This document shows positions 43,727 through 56,956 of a DNA stretch of 64,000 nt, piece by piece (position 1 is the first letter of the stretch; every line of letters begins with the position of its first letter). Position numbers and translations under genes: made by a program. This DNA is from Whalleya microplaca (lineage: Eukaryota > Ascomycota > Sordariomycetes > Xylariales > Xylariaceae), in the NCBI GenBank assembly GCA_022497155.1, contig MU385779.1, positions 124,001 to 188,000 of the forward strand, given 5' to 3'. Below the pieces are notes generated by a model that searched no databases, had not been told where the DNA came from, and worked only from the letters and a program-made list of their open reading frames with translations.

Positions 43727-45175
43727 TTAAACCAAGAAGGTCCAAAAACTCGGATAGACGAACTCCTCCTCGAAGATCCTCCTGACCTGCTCCAGGACGA
43801 ACTTCTCGACCTTCCCCACGTTCTTCAAGCTCTGCTTCACGCCCTCCCTCTGCCCAATCTCGCTCTCGACCCTGATCTCCTGCAACAACCCGCCCAGCCT
43901 GCCCGCCCGATGCGACCGCGACGACGCACTACCCCCCGCAGCCGCGCCAGCCTCCGCACCGCCGCCTTCCTCCTCATCGTCCTTGCCCACGGCCGCGAGC
44001 GCGTCCTCGGGGCTCAGGAAGCAGAAGTGCACGCGCCGGCGGATGTAGGCGACGACGCCGACGCCGTCGAAGGTGAGCCCCGTGATGTTGAGCTTGACGG
44101 GGATGCCCACGAAGCTCGGCATCGGGTAGTCGAGCAGGATCTCCGCCGTCAGCATCAGCTTGACGTCGCCCGCGTACCGGATCCGGAACACCGCCTGCAG
44201 GTCGTCGGGCCGCGGCTCGCGGTACTTGCGCGGCGAGTCCTCCTCCTCCTCGGCGCCTTCCCCCCCTTCGCCGCTTGTGGCGTGCCCGTACTCGTCGACC
44301 ACGGCCGAGCCCGAGCCGGAGAGAGGGAAGGTGCCGACGCCGCCGACGCCGCTGGTCTTGTCGCGCGTAGGCGGTCGTGATGGGTCTGTTGATGTTGGCG
44401 CGAGCGTTGATACGCTGTGTTTTTCGCGCAGCAGAGGCGGCGCCAGCGAGCCCGCCGCCGACGGCTCGCCCATGGACATCGAGCTGTTCCTGCTGTGTTC
44501 GTGGCCAGGTCCGTTGTGGGTAGGTGAGTACAGTTCCGCAGGCGGCGACTGCGGACTGCCCATGTCGAGCCAGCCGTTCAGGTGCTGAGCTCCCGCGACG
44601 GCGGCCAGTGGCGTCTGTGTGCCAGACCAGCCGTTCGCGAGTTTGGATTGGAAGTAGTGTATATTCGACGTGCCGCCAGGGATCCCAGGGGTCGGCACCC
44701 CGAGGCCCAGGAACGGATTCCCCATATCCGGGGTCCCGTGTCCGCTGCGCAGTCCGGCGACGTGGATGTGCGGCGGGAAAGGGCCTTCGAGGGCTGGTGT
44801 GCCTGTCCCGCTTCGACTGGCACCTCTCCCCTCGAGCCTCCTGATCTGGTCGGCTCGTCTTCTGTACTCGGCAGCTCTGATGGAATCCGGGATGTACTCC
44901 GGACCACCCTCGTTCCCACCCTCCTCTTCCTCCTCGTCATCATCTTCTGCATCCGGGTTCTCTTCATAGAAGTCCGGCAGCGGGTCGCAGAGATCCTTGA
45001 GCACGACGTTTGGAGGGATATTGCCAAACTGGAAGTCGTGGACGGTGACGGACTTGATGAAGCGCGGTAGAGGCACTGACTGGAACTTGGTGTGGATGAA
45101 GTCGCGGATTTGTGCGGCTAGTGCCTCGCCGTCCGGGCCCCCAGTCAGCGTCTCCCAGTTCAGGTCTATGGACAT
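43727..45175 (-). CDS. MDM12: Mitochondrial distribution and morphology protein 12 (ERMES)
   Basis: Subunit of the ER-mitochondria encounter structure, in which SMP-domain proteins carry phospholipids between ER and mitochondrial outer membrane. The intronless 482-aa frame starts [20 protein letters not shown] and continues with the family signature [20 protein letters not shown] and [18 protein letters not shown]. An acidic stretch ([10 protein letters not shown]) and a long Ser/Gly/Pro-rich insert (~100-310) split the SMP domain, as in other filamentous-fungus Mdm12 proteins; the second half ([20 protein letters not shown], then [11 protein letters not shown]) ends at [11 protein letters not shown]. 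Partners would be Mmm1, Mdm34 and Mdm10, none in this window. Strong GC3 bias again makes antisense frames. Confidence 0.96.
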   Translation of the reverse strand: MSIDLNWETLTGGPDGEALAAQIRDFIHTKFQSVPLPRFIKSVTVHDFQFGNIPPNVVLKDLCDPLPDFYEENPDAEDDDEEEEEGGNEGGPEYIPDSIRAAEYRRRADQIRRLEGRGASRSGTGTPALEGPFPPHIHVAGLRSGHGTPDMGNPFLGLGVPTPGIPGGTSNIHYFQSKLANGWSGTQTPLAAVAGAQHLNGWLDMGSPQSPPAELYSPTHNGPGHEHSRNSSMSMGEPSAAGSLAPPLLREKHSVSTLAPTSTDPSRPPTRDKTSGVGGVGTFPLSGSGSAVVDEYGHATSGEGGEGAEEEEDSPRKYREPRPDDLQAVFRIRYAGDVKLMLTAEILLDYPMPSFVGIPVKLNITGLTFDGVGVVAYIRRRVHFCFLSPEDALAAVGKDDEEEGGGAEAGAAAGGSASSRSHRAGRLGGLLQEIRVESEIGQREGVKQSLKNVGKVEKFVLEQVRRIFEEEFVYPSFWTFLV

Positions 45176-45862
45176 GGCGGTGACCGGCTACCACTGCACA
45201 TGAACATATGATTATTTCGTTCTCTTATGCTCTTCTATATTTGATAAGAAGTCAACGAAATATTTTCATTTGCAGTCTAGATGCATCCTCTGCGTGCTCG
45301 TCTTGCTCTCATGATTTGGGATGTGAATGAACAAGTTATTGGTCATGCTTCAAGATTGAGTTGTCCAGCCTAATGAGTTTTAGCGGGGCTTCTAGTGATT
45401 GTCAGTACGACTTGCCACCACATCAGGTACTGAATCGCGCACCACCAGAAATCATGTCTTCAGATCTCAGCAATTAACTCCGTGATCTACTTATACGCAC
45501 ACACATATATGCTTACTGTATAGAATAAACACGTTCATTTTTGTCAATACGCACAGCTCAATCTTTACAGTTTGCAAGATAAATCATGCAGGAATATAAA
45601 CATGAATTTGATTACATGGACCACTAATAATAAGGGGGGGTATCAAATCCGACCGCCATTCCATATGCCTGATGCTCATAATGCATTCTTTTACTCGTTC
45701 CATCTCATTCAAATCGTGACAGTACATACAATGCCTTGTATGCATCGGGATGTCTCGTGAGGTTATCCCGAGTGTAATAGAACCCGGATTTTTTTCATAC
45801 TCGTCGTACACAAACGTGAACTGCTTATGCATATGCTTGTGCGTCCATGATAAACGCAATGC
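45176..45862. other. Intergenic spacer
   Basis: Upstream of MDM12 and 3' flank of FAB1. No gene supported; short open frames lack domain signals. Confidence 0.5.
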
Positions 45863-48800
45863 TTAGAAACCAACGCCAGCAACTGCTACTTCGTCGCCTG
45901 CCTTGTTGTAATTCGACTGTGGCCTTGATGCCATCAATGTCGTATTGAATTGATGCCAGCAGTCCGGGGCTTGAAGAATGTACCTTCGAAACGTCAGTAA
46001 AAAGGTCTTTCCAATATGATCACGAGTACAACATACCTTGCCATAGCCTCCCGGAATCGCGACTTGTACTCCTTTGGACTTGTCACGGTAGGTCGGTTGC
46101 GCCCGCCACCTGCGAAGCCCCGGTCCTTGATCCAGCTCTCGAGTTTCTTGTCCCAGGTGTAGGTGCGGATGCAATCAATGATACCAACGACCAGTTCTTT
46201 CTTGACCTCGTCGACTGCGATCATAAGGGAGTAATCCATGACATTTTGGCGCGCTAAGAAGAGCGTGTCATTCCACACCGACACTCGGAGAAGTTTCTTC
46301 GAGTGCTCTCGCGCGAAAAGCGGTGACTCATAAATGTACTCGACCATGTTCTCATCGAGCAGAACTTCATTTTGTTCGCCAGTCGACTGGATTTTCCGGT
46401 TCCTCATCGAACCCTTCAGGTCAAATATTCTCGTAAGGGACCGGTCGTAGAACAGATTCTCCATAAGCAGTAGATCGAGCTTAATCTCGGTGTTGGTGAC
46501 CGGATTCTTGATGACCACCTGGAAGAAGCCTAGCATCTTCGCAATGACTGTCGGCAATTCATGAAATAGCGCCTCGCCCATTATGCTAAAGTATCCAGGC
46601 GCGAATTTCAAAAACGCGGCAGTTTCGATAGGTGACAACGACTAGATCTTAATGTTAGCTCTAGGTCGCAACCTGAGGGGCGGGGATAGCGGAACTTACC
46701 TTCATCACTAGACGGTCATCCTGTGTCTTCAGAAAGACCGATTTTGTTTTTCCGCCCTTAGAATCCCATTTAAGGCACCGAGAGAGCGACTCTACAATGC
46801 GGTGCGCTATACCGCACTTGCGTCGCAAAGCATCGAATTGTTCTGCGTAGAATATCTTGACGAGCATCTTGGCTGTCCCCTCAGTGAATTGGTACTTGAA
46901 ATGACTGCTTTTAGAGTGAGTGAGACTCCTCTCTAACAGGTGCTCGCTGATTATTCCGCCATTATCTGAGTACATCTCAGACTCGGTGTCTGAACCAGCG
47001 TTGTCTTCAATATCAGAGGAAGGTCCTGCGGTCTCGTCGGGCTCGGGCTTCTGGCGATGGAAGTGTTGAGCCTTTTCCAGGTAGTCCTCGGAACTAAGAG
47101 CAAAGGCAATGAGAGAGCTCGGCTCATCCTCTCGGACTATGATGTCCGAGTCGATGAATATGTGATCTGTACCATTGAGAGGATAGTCTAATGGTGGCCA
47201 TTGGCTTGCAGACCGTTCGTTCCAGAAGTTGGCGAGCACTTTCATGAAATTGTTCTTGTCCTGTTTGGGAAGCTCCATTGGAATTTCAGTGCTGGAGTCA
47301 AATGATTCGGCAATTTCCTCTAGAGTACTGCCATCAATCAAAGAATGTTCCGTCTCGCTGTCCCCACGTTCATCATCTGTAGCGCCTAGACTGGCATTGT
47401 GAGCTTGGTCATCAGTCTCAACTTCGGTGGCCGTTTCATCGGCACGATGAGGAACATCTGTTGGAGAATCCGGGACTTGAGATTGCTCCTGGGTGGCCTG
47501 GCTTGCCGTGAAGGTTGCTTCAGCCCCTGTTGCAACGTCAGACTTTGGATCAGCTGGCACTGTCCCAATATCTTGGTCCTCTTCGATTGGTCCTAGCTCC
47601 TCCACGGCCTGGTCCACGTTTTCATAGACTTCAACTATAGCCTTGGTCGTAGAATGCTGGAGGAATGGTCGAGAGTGTGACATCTTGGCTGCCCGCTTTT
47701 TCCGATCTTTCTCGCGTTCTTTCTCGAACTCTCGACTGAGCTGCTCGAAATGCTTGCGGATAGTAGACACCCTCGAGTCCTTTTTGCCCACGAAGCGGGG
47801 GATGGACGACTGATTGCCTTTTCGATGAGGCCTAAGACTATTGAACAACTTCTTCTCTCCTTTGACGGCTTCAGCTGTCGAGGCCTTGCGAAGCTCGTTG
47901 CCAGGCGGACTCTCAATCGAACCCGCCCTATCCTTATCCTTGCTCATCCCGAACACCTTCTTTGTTACAGCCTGTTGCGTGCGAGGCAAGGTGGGTAGAC
48001 TATCTACTGGCTGTGATAGTGCACGAACCATTGGAGGAGACACGTTCAATCCTACCCTACGGGATGAACCGCGCTCTGAGATCACCTTGGGTGGTCCTGG
48101 GATGATTTTGGGCTCGCTCTCTGCTGTAGTAGCCGTGTTGACATTTTCAAGGGTTAACGATCGCTGCCGACGGCGAAGCTGTTCAATTTCCTCCGTCACT
48201 GATAATGGAGACGTCGTAGGGACTGGCGAACTTGGCAAGGGAGTAGGAGAAGTCGGCGGGGCTAGATCATTGTTCTCTGGCACCGGTATCTGCGCGTTCT
48301 TGGGGCTTTGGTCTGGCTGGCTTGGGGCCAATGCATTAGATACGGGGGATTTCGGCGTCGTCGCTAGATCTAATGGTTCAACTCTGTCTAGAGTCGCATC
48401 AGCGGCGGAGGCAAGAGTTGTCTCCTGAGGCGGTACATCGAGAGGAGCTGTCTCTTCATTCGCTTCTGGTTGAGAATGATCAGAACTGGGCTGGGACTCC
48501 GATTTGGAATCCCCGTCCGGGATACTTGTCTGAGTAGTTTTCTCGCTAACGTCTGTCGTCTCAGTCAATGCCTCATTGCTAGAAAGGGATTCCTTCGATT
48601 CGTCTGTGAACATCTTTCGCAATTGGATCATGGTCAATCTCCGGATATCCTTGTCGGAAGGTAGAAAATCAGCCTCAAACTTGGCGAATGCAGCATCCCA
48701 TTCCGCCACCTTAACGAGCATTTCTCGAAGGGCGACGTTGAGTGGAATTACCTCATAGTATTTCGAATTCATATACTGTTCCTGGAGTTTTCGGACAAGC

Positions 48801-51800
48801 GAGGTATGGTCATCCTGGATCTTCTTAGTAAGTCGTTCCATCTCTGCCTTACAAGCCTCCGTCTTCTCCGGAAGAATGTTGTCAATGTTGATGGCTTTTA
48901 GCCTTGCCTTTACTGAAGTTGTAAATCGTGCCAGCTTATCCTGAGAGTGATTGAATACATCATTCTTCATGTTGAGGTCATGCTCGACTTTCCAGGTAAT
49001 CCTGGCTCGGGGAACAATAAGCTCGAGCAAGTCGATCGGGTCATAGTGAACGCGAATGGTTTTGTCATGCATCCCAAAATAGCGTATATGATCGCGATGA
49101 TGATCATGAGGGCAGTTCCAACCGTCAGCATCCTCATCTCTCACGAGACGTGTGCCCCGACTCCAAAATGACAGTTCAAGATACTTGCCGAATGAGTATT
49201 TCCACGTTCCTTTGGACATCTCCATCTCGCTAGTTTCTCGTTTGCAAAGTTTGCAGTAGCTCCACATCATGATATTATCACCGCGGAGTTTACCCTTTGC
49301 ATCTTGCTCAATGAATACAGTAAGGCGTGCTTCACCATGCACATATGTCCGATGATGTTCATACATCTTGCGGTCACAACCGTTAGATGTGCACAGCGAG
49401 TCGGCAGTGTAGCAAACATCTTCGATGTATTGCCCGAGAGTACAATCGGGTTCCATGCCGCTGGTATTATCAGCATGTTCATCATAGAACCCAAGAGCCA
49501 TAAGGGTCGGCTCAACACAAGGAATCTTAGTATCGGTACATATAACCGAATGCAGGACAACAATGTTTTGGTGTGCATAGGGTTCAAATAGGTTAATGTT
49601 GGCCTGTATGTAGTTCTCCCATTGTCTCGTGTTTGTCTGATAATTGTGAAGCGCTTTATCATATTCAACATCGTGGACGGCATGGAGGATATCCATTATT
49701 TGTCCAGGGGATTTCTGAGTAGGTTCTTCACGCACTATGTCCGGCTTGATTATCTGGAACTTTCGAGGCCTGGGGTTCTCTTCATCGGCTAGCTCCTCAA
49801 GGATGTCCTGATCCCGTAATCGTTTTAAATGAATCAACTTTCGTTCCTGTTCACGAGCTCGCATGAGTAGATACGGCTCTGCGAATTTGACAAAAGGAGA
49901 CGCAGAAAGGATTTTGGTTTCGTACTTGGCCACCATTTCACTATAAAATGTCGGCATAGGTATGTCTTCGGGAACGAGGCTATCGTGGGATGACCGACCA
50001 TGCGTCTCATGGAGGGAGATTAATTTGTTAGTATTTTGGATGGATTGGGAGAGAAGTTCACCCTGAGGTATATCTCCGCGGTGTGACTCCTCTGTCGCCT
50101 TCTCCGAGGGATTATCATCCTGGCTTGGGGGCGTCTCTTCTAGCTTAATAGAAGAAGTGGTCCTTTGGCCGTCATTATCCGCTCTAGACTTTTTCGTATC
50201 AACCCTTCCACCCGCAGATTGCGAAAGGTTCTTTGGTAAGTCTTCAGTAGTAGGAAGTTGAAGGTAAGAATCCCGCATTAGGCAAGACTCCAATTTGAGG
50301 TTGTACACTACATATACCATGAACTCGGTTATGCGTTTGAGTCTCGCAAGAATAGCGGTGGGTGCGCCTCTGAGGGCTATGGTGCAGCCAAGTTCTTCTT
50401 GGATACTAGACAAGAAGATATATGTCTTCTTTCGGCCGGGAAGCTCCTCATTGACGAATGTCTTTACTTCGCAAGCGGTGCTCTTTCCTGTTTGAAACTG
50501 ATGTGGGGGGAGCGATAGCATATCCACTGATGAAATGATCTCGGTCTCTAGACACCTAGAAACGGCAGAGAGGACAGAAGGCTTCACGTTATACGCGACA
50601 GCAATCTTCGCGTCCGACAAGAATTGTAATGCGAGGCCTGACACGCTCTTTTCAGCCAATAGTAATTGGGGTCGGAGAGCAGTGATCCTATTCACCAGCT
50701 GTCTCAGGAATTCTCTCTCCTGCTCAATGACTGGTTGCAAGCTCATGAATTGTTGCTGATGCCGTTGATACTCGATCGGAAAGGACACAATTACCACACG
50801 AGGATGGTATATGCGGCGCGGCATGCTCTTCAGAGCCAGTTTCTTTGTGAAGATAACACCAGACACGTAACTCGTGTCACTCGGTCGACCCCCGGGTATC
50901 TTCTTGAGTTTGACGTAGTGCCGAATGTCGATATCATCTCCTCTATCGACATCAGGATCGACAGATGAGGTACACTTCAAAAGAATCGGTACCAAGGCTT
51001 TTTCCCAAGCAGTAACATTTGGCACCTCGTAATCCTGCAGAAGTTGCCTAAGAAGCTTTCGAACATGCAATAAACTTGCAGGGTTAAGTTCTAGGCGAGG
51101 CTTATTGTCCCCTTTCATGGACGAGCTTCTGGTAAGTCGCGGGACCTCCGATGATGGAGGAGTGTTGAATAGTGGTAGGGTTTCGTTAGATTCGGCCGGA
51201 CCTCTCAAGATAGCGGATTTGGGTCGAGGGGAGCGTAGATGATGTCCACTCGCGATGCTCAAGTTTCGTCTCCTGGAGGGCCTTACGAGCCCATCATCGA
51301 GTCCCCGGCTAGTGAAACTAAATCCACTAACGCTCTTCTCAGCTTGAGCCCTGTTTCTAATCCTCCTTCCAGCGCCAAGATACGGTCCAAAGCTAGGTCT
51401 TTCAGGATCGGTAAGGGACGGATGGGGATCCGGTCCCATCATCGTTCCCATGATACTCATCTGCTCATCACCACTGGACTCGTCTGACATAAAAGGGGCT
51501 AAGTCTGGATCAATTACGTTGTCATCATGGAATGCGGATAAGCCAGTCTTTTTGGCGGCCTCTTCACGTGCCGACGTTCGGAAAGGTGCTCTTTCTTCCG
51601 GCGCAGCTTTGAGGCGATTCCATATGTTATGTTTTGAATGATGCCGCCTGTGACTAGCAGACTGTGGTCTGCCCGAGGTGATGGATTTCAGGGACCTTGA
51701 TGAACTTGGTCTGCTTAGCTGCGAGGGCGCATCAAATTCTAGTACAGCAGAGCTACGATTCGACGAGTCGCCAATTCTCCTCGTTGCAGGAATTGCCATC

Positions 51801-53467
51801 ATTGGTGTCGTAAGTGACCTGTTATCGTCATCCATGTCTTCAGTCCTCTCAGAAACACTGGTATCGTCCCTGTCGAATCTAGAACTTGACGAGATTGCGG
51901 TCCTAGACTGAGCCGGGCGGAAGAATGGGAGATACGAGTCATCGGCCGAGTCATCTGACACATTCCCATCTTGTCTCTGAAGGATTATGTTTAAGCAAGG
52001 TTTGCACACACGCAATGTTCCTTGAACGCCAAACCGTTGGCCCGAGATGATCGATGTGCATCCACTGTCGAAGATGCAACCACAAGTCCTGCAATGATGC
52101 TTACGACGGAAAGCAGTGAACGGAGCCGCGCACAGGAAACACTCCTTACAAGTCTCATCGGCCATCCAAAAATCTTTACTCATGACCTGTTTCCGCATAG
52201 AGGCTAATTTGGCATTGACCACTTCAGGGGCACCCTCATCACTCGTTGTTCCTGGTATCCTGTACTCACCCGACTTCATTCGTTGAGGTTTAGCATTCTG
52301 GGTGAAAGACTCATGGTGAACACTATTATGAGCGGAAGTACTTATAGGACTTGGTTCTGCAGTTCCCTGTGATAGAGACGAAGACCTTGAGTGTCCAACT
52401 GGGGTTCGAGAATAGCTGATCCGGTCCATTATGGTTGGTCGCCGGATCGTGTCCCTCGCAGAAAGTCGGGTCGGTAGCGCTGACACATTAGGCTCTGACA
52501 GGGGCGGGTGGGGGGCCGTGACAATAGCAGGCACTGCACTAGATGTTTTCGTAGGACTGGTCGAAGAATCAATGCTGCCATCGACACTTAATCCATCCTC
52601 GCGCCTAGACCGGCTAGGCATAGTGGCCTTATCGATGGAGGGCGCAGTTTTAGAGCCTATAGATGTCTCGGGAACTGAACCCCCAGGCTGTCCATCGTTG
52701 GTCTTGCTAAACTTCCTCTCATCTCCCCGATTCTGAGCATCGTCCGTCTTTGACGACGGATTCCGGGAACTATCCTTGAAAGCGCTGACATTTACAGGTG
52801 CAACGGCAGCAGTGGGCTTCGTCATGTTCGGTATACTCTGGCGACTCGAAGATGCAGACTTAGATGTGGTAACACCGGTCAAGTTGGTCACAGATGAGGT
52901 TTTAGCCGACTGATGCTGCTGAGACGGGCCTTCGCTGTTCAATGCAGCCGATGGTGAAGCAACGGTAGACGTGTTCGGATCTGACGTTGCTGAATTCATG
53001 CTTGAATTCGTGACACCAGTGTCAGCGCGTAGAATTGAAGGCGTGGAGTGTTTGGAAGCAGCCGCAGTGGTGCTCGAGCTTTTCCTGGATGCAGCATCCT
53101 GACTGTCCACTTCTGTGCTCTCCCTGGCTGTGTTCGGTGCTGGTTTGTCCCTGCCGCTGACCCCAACGACCTCTTTAAATCGGGAATAGAGACCACTAAG
53201 GCCATTCTGCACTAAATCACCAGCAATCCCTTTATTTTCAGCAGCATTCGTCGAGTCGGGCGGCGGGGCCAGGTCGTTGAACGTTGTCAAGACATCTTGT
53301 TCCTTGGCAGAGGTGTGTATCTTGTTGAGGGCCTCGGCAAGCTGGTCTTTATCTACTTGGGGGGAAATTATGGAGGCTGAAGCAACAGAGTCATCGCGGG
53401 ACCTCAGCGAAGGAGAGGCTATCGTGGGGGGCGAGAGCGGAGTGGGCGCAAGCTTCCTGTCAGACAT
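45863..53467 (-). CDS. FAB1: Phosphatidylinositol 3-phosphate 5-kinase
   Basis: Makes PI(3,5)P2 on vacuole/endosome membranes. Three exons, 53467-46700, 46641-46037 and 45983-45863, give about 2497 aa; both introns have GTAAGT/GTATGT donors and fall in the kinase domain. ATG 53467 (MSDRKLAP) is the first true ATG; further upstream only TTG is in frame. Order: long Ser-rich disordered N-terminus; FYVE zinc finger near residues 430-500 (RKHHCRTCG flanked by paired cysteines); Cpn60/TCP-1-like chaperonin domain about 850-1080; conserved Cys-rich region (MMWSYCKLCKRE) near 1400; long disordered linker; PIPK kinase domain at the C-terminus (VMDYSLMIAVDE and IIDCIRTYTWDKKLESWIK). Length and order are as in other filamentous-fungus Fab1 proteins. 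Confidence 0.97.
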
Positions 53468-54514
53468 ATCGCCGGCGAGCACAAGATCGGTGATTACGTA
53501 TGACGAAGGCACATATAAGCTTGCCAATATGATGGTGGAGTGGGCAGTCGTGTCAAGATGAGTTCATATCCGATATGTCACTTTTTCCTCGACTTCGAGT
53601 CTGGCTACGATATCGGCTTCGGCGATCGCAAGCAAGTGGTAAGTTGGTGCATGTGGGATGCTCGGAAGTAAACAAACAGATAGAGGAACAGGTGCAGTTG
53701 GTAAAATTTAATTAAATAGTCAAAATAAACCAACAGCAGCAACGCATCATGGCGACTGCTAAAAAGTTGAAGCTGCCTTTAACTAGCTACATGTGTGAAT
53801 CAAAGAAAGCCGTGATCCAACTTGGGTATGAAAGCATGATGGTGGAAGCCAATGTAGAGTGACGCAGCTTCAGTGACTAGCCCATGCCCAATCTTTTAAG
53901 TGTACCAGATGACTGACAGGGGGTAGTGGTGGAACCGCCACCATTGACTCAAGCTATGGATGTATGTATTCTGTACCTGGTATCTTGAATAAAAGACAGC
54001 CTTTGAAACCGGCAAGATACCTACCTTACTGGGAGTCCAATGTTGAGTCAGCGAGTTTAATGACAGTAGGCAATCTTGACTTGAGCGACGTTTGTGCCAC
54101 ATTAGAAGCACAGCTTCGATGTCAGTTACCTTGTATCTGCGTACGGAATATGTATGTACGCAGTGGGTACATAGGTACATACCTCTAAGTTCCTGCGACC
54201 CAAACGCTTGGGCCATTGGGCTTGGGCTGCTTGGGAAAGAATAATGGAAGTACCTGCCCACAGAAGTGCTGTTGCACGTGAGTTCGCATTCAATTTCAAG
54301 CTGTCAAACCCCGCGCCCACTCTTCTCACGCGTTAAGCGCGTGCTTTGTTCAGACATCTGAAATTCAAGGAACATTTTCATGACAAATGTAAGGGCAACG
54401 TGAGCTCTCTTACCTAGATTCTCCAATTAATTCCCACAATGCCCTCTGGGCTCTATTTCAACTGCAGTTCCTTGGAGTCATAGGAGCCTATAGTGGTAAT
54501 TACTATCATCAGTC
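53468..54514. other. Divergent intergenic region
   Basis: Upstream regions of FAB1 (minus) and the 691-aa gene (plus). CT-rich and TACATAC-type words; no gene or RNA gene recognised. Confidence 0.5.
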
Positions 54515-56590
54515 ATGGAACACCCGAAATCAGTTGCTCAGTCTCACTTCCCTCCTTTCTCTTCCCCCTCAGATTTGCTCGGCGATGCCCAGCTTCACCG
54601 TCGTTTCGTCAACATAGCAAAGGATCAACTCGAGCTCTTGGATCGTGCAGAGTCGTGGGCACAATACCTCAGCCGACGTCCTAAAGGGTTCGTAAACGTG
54701 CCTCCCGAAGTCCTTCAAGGTTTGAAGGAGTCTCATGTCCAAAAATTACATACAATCCGGTCAGAAAAAAGCATAGCTCCCAATAGGTCACGGGTTGATC
54801 GCGATGATCATGGCGCTGACAAACCAGAACCGACTGGTGCAGAGTCGCAGGGTTTCCAGTCCCAGCCAGAGGATGGTGATGATGACAATGATGATGACAG
54901 TGGGACTGTGGTTTCAGGCTGGTCAGTAAGCCCAGAACACAAGCGTCGACCTCCACGGAGTGGCAGTGAGCAGGCAGAACAGCCATTCATTACACAAATT
55001 CCACAGAAGTCACCTCCTCAGCCTACGGTGCGCACCTTGCCAAAGTGCCCAGCGTTTAATGATTTCCCGTCAAGCAGTCTAGGGCAGGAAGATGAGCTAG
55101 AGCTCGAAGTGCCAAATGCGATTAGTGACAGTGTCCCTCCTGTCGGCAAAACAGGTGTCCAGATAATCGCAACACCACCATCTGCTCAAATTGTGCCATG
55201 TACTTTTGAACAGCCAGAACAATCTCCTGAAAAGCCAAACCCTAAGCAAAAGACACGTCCGAAGCAACGAAAATATCCTGGACTACCCGAGCTTTATTGT
55301 CCACAGAATAATGGATCAGCATCCACACACCTCAATACTGGCCTAACGAAAACCAAACCTACAGGTCTATCATTGACTGATGTCCAGAGCTCAACGTCAA
55401 CAGCAAATACATCGTCCTCTATCATTCCATCTACTATGCACGATGAGACTACCAGCAAGCGCATACCTGCCTGGCATCGAGATCAGGAACCTTTGTCCAG
55501 CAAGGAAGTACAAGCCAGTCATGAAAGCATCGAGAGTGGTAATTCTCTACAGACTAGACAACGTTCCCCAGAATTTAAGCCTTCTTCTCCCCATTTTAAA
55601 TCTTCACCACCTGTCCGACCAACCTCTCGGCCAACTCCCCAGTCTCACCATCAAGAAAGCCCTCCACCACCAAGCCCTTTCATCCGCTACACTGTCACGT
55701 ATCCTTCATATGTTGGAAGCATCAGTGACTTCGTAACGGCTTGCGTGTACATTCAAACCCAAAAGCGAAGACTTCGGACTTCACTATACGATGACTTCAT
55801 CCGAGCGTGGGCCGAAGGTTACCTTCAATATGTTAAGGACTGTGACAATTCGGAACCTCCCGTGAAGGCATTGAATGCTATTGGATGGTATAACGAAATA
55901 GACGACGACCCATTATTCACTTCACGGATTGTGACGAGACAAAATCTTGAGTCGGTTATCAACTTTTATCCTGATGAGCTTCGAGACGCCCAAAATGTTC
56001 TGGGTCTGTCTCCAAATCCGACGCCTGAAGTAACTCAGGCCCCGAGTGCCATGCAGCCAATGAAGGAGCTAGAACCTGATATGACAATGATTACTATTTC
56101 AGATACTGTAAATCCAGCAAAACCAAGCCGAGACCTCACGGAACCAGGAATTCAAGATGGTCTTCCCAGTCTTGTGCCCCCAGCTATCAACGCCACAATA
56201 CCACAACATCAAGGCCAGGATATCCTATCACTCCACAAATCAATGAGTGCGATTGAAAAAGGACCTCGGGGTCCCAAAGGACTCACCCGGTCCTTATCGG
56301 AGGCTACATCCCACAAAAGAAAGGCTAGTGACGACCCCGGCAGTACTGCCCCAAAGAAGGTCCCGACTAGCTTCGATAAATCTGACTGTGCCAGTCTCAC
56401 TTCTGAACATTCCATGACTACGGTCCGGAGTTCAGTGGCGCCTAGCTATAAGCCCGGGGAGCCAATGAAATATGCAGACAACCTCGATAAAAGAAGCAGG
56501 AAATTTAAGAATTTTGTAAAGCGGCAAAAGGATCGCATTGCGAGTTCAGCACCTGTTACCAATACTCCAACCTCCGCACAGAGACAATGA
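54515..56590 (+). CDS. Conserved fungal protein of unknown function (691 aa)
   Basis: Intronless frame from ATG 54515. Residues 1-80 are a short helical region (LHRRFVNIAKDQLELLDRAE then WAQYLSRRPKGF). Residues ~80-385 are disordered with acidic (DDDNDDDSGT) and Ser/Pro/Gln-rich tracts. A compact region at about 388-495 (FIRYTVTYPSYVGSISDFVT, DDFIRAWAEGYLQYVKDC, ALNAIGWYNEI, VINFYPDELRDAQ) looks like a conserved helical domain; I cannot put a name to it with confidence. The C-terminus is basic (RSRKFKNFVKRQKDRIASS), suggesting nuclear or nucleic-acid association. It is convergent with the BolA gene. Confidence 0.82.
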   Translation: MEHPKSVAQSHFPPFSSPSDLLGDAQLHRRFVNIAKDQLELLDRAESWAQYLSRRPKGFVNVPPEVLQGLKESHVQKLHTIRSEKSIAPNRSRVDRDDHGADKPEPTGAESQGFQSQPEDGDDDNDDDSGTVVSGWSVSPEHKRRPPRSGSEQAEQPFITQIPQKSPPQPTVRTLPKCPAFNDFPSSSLGQEDELELEVPNAISDSVPPVGKTGVQIIATPPSAQIVPCTFEQPEQSPEKPNPKQKTRPKQRKYPGLPELYCPQNNGSASTHLNTGLTKTKPTGLSLTDVQSSTSTANTSSSIIPSTMHDETTSKRIPAWHRDQEPLSSKEVQASHESIESGNSLQTRQRSPEFKPSSPHFKSSPPVRPTSRPTPQSHHQESPPPPSPFIRYTVTYPSYVGSISDFVTACVYIQTQKRRLRTSLYDDFIRAWAEGYLQYVKDCDNSEPPVKALNAIGWYNEIDDDPLFTSRIVTRQNLESVINFYPDELRDAQNVLGLSPNPTPEVTQAPSAMQPMKELEPDMTMITISDTVNPAKPSRDLTEPGIQDGLPSLVPPAINATIPQHQGQDILSLHKSMSAIEKGPRGPKGLTRSLSEATSHKRKASDDPGSTAPKKVPTSFDKSDCASLTSEHSMTTVRSSVAPSYKPGEPMKYADNLDKRSRKFKNFVKRQKDRIASSAPVTNTPTSAQRQ

Positions 56591-56956
56591 ACGGCAACGA
56601 AAGGGGGAAGGGGGGGATGAATGAGTCTACGAGTGCTACTGTGTCATAGCCCATGAGCGTTGCTATATGTATATCATGATAGAGATACCCTTGTCGGATA
56701 CACGACAAAATCCATAGTGGGGACCAAAAATCTATTATTCCTGGATTCCACCATGATCAAGGCAGCCAACTTCTTTCATACATTGAAGGGCTACATGGAA
56801 AGAGTAATACCCAGCTTATTCTAGGCTGGATGCATGAGTCACAGTTCATAGAATAGTAAAAGACCACGATGGATGATCTCAGCCGTATATTCTTTCTTCT
56901 CGTACACAGAGTCATACAAGTCGTCAGCTGTCCTACCATCACCATCATCACCATTC
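56591..56956. other. Convergent intergenic spacer
   Basis: 3' flanks of the 691-aa gene and the BolA gene. Nothing else seen apart from a G-run near 56608-56616. Confidence 0.5.

Noticed and set aside
43910..45070. Several plus-strand open frames of 100-160 codons opposite MDM12
   Set aside because: Antisense shadows of a GC3-rich gene; MDM12 is unambiguous.
46661..46699. FAB1 ending soon after 46700 as a protein without the last kinase segments
   Set aside because: That reading runs into an intron with a GTAAGT donor and CTAG acceptor; splicing restores the kinase domain in frame.
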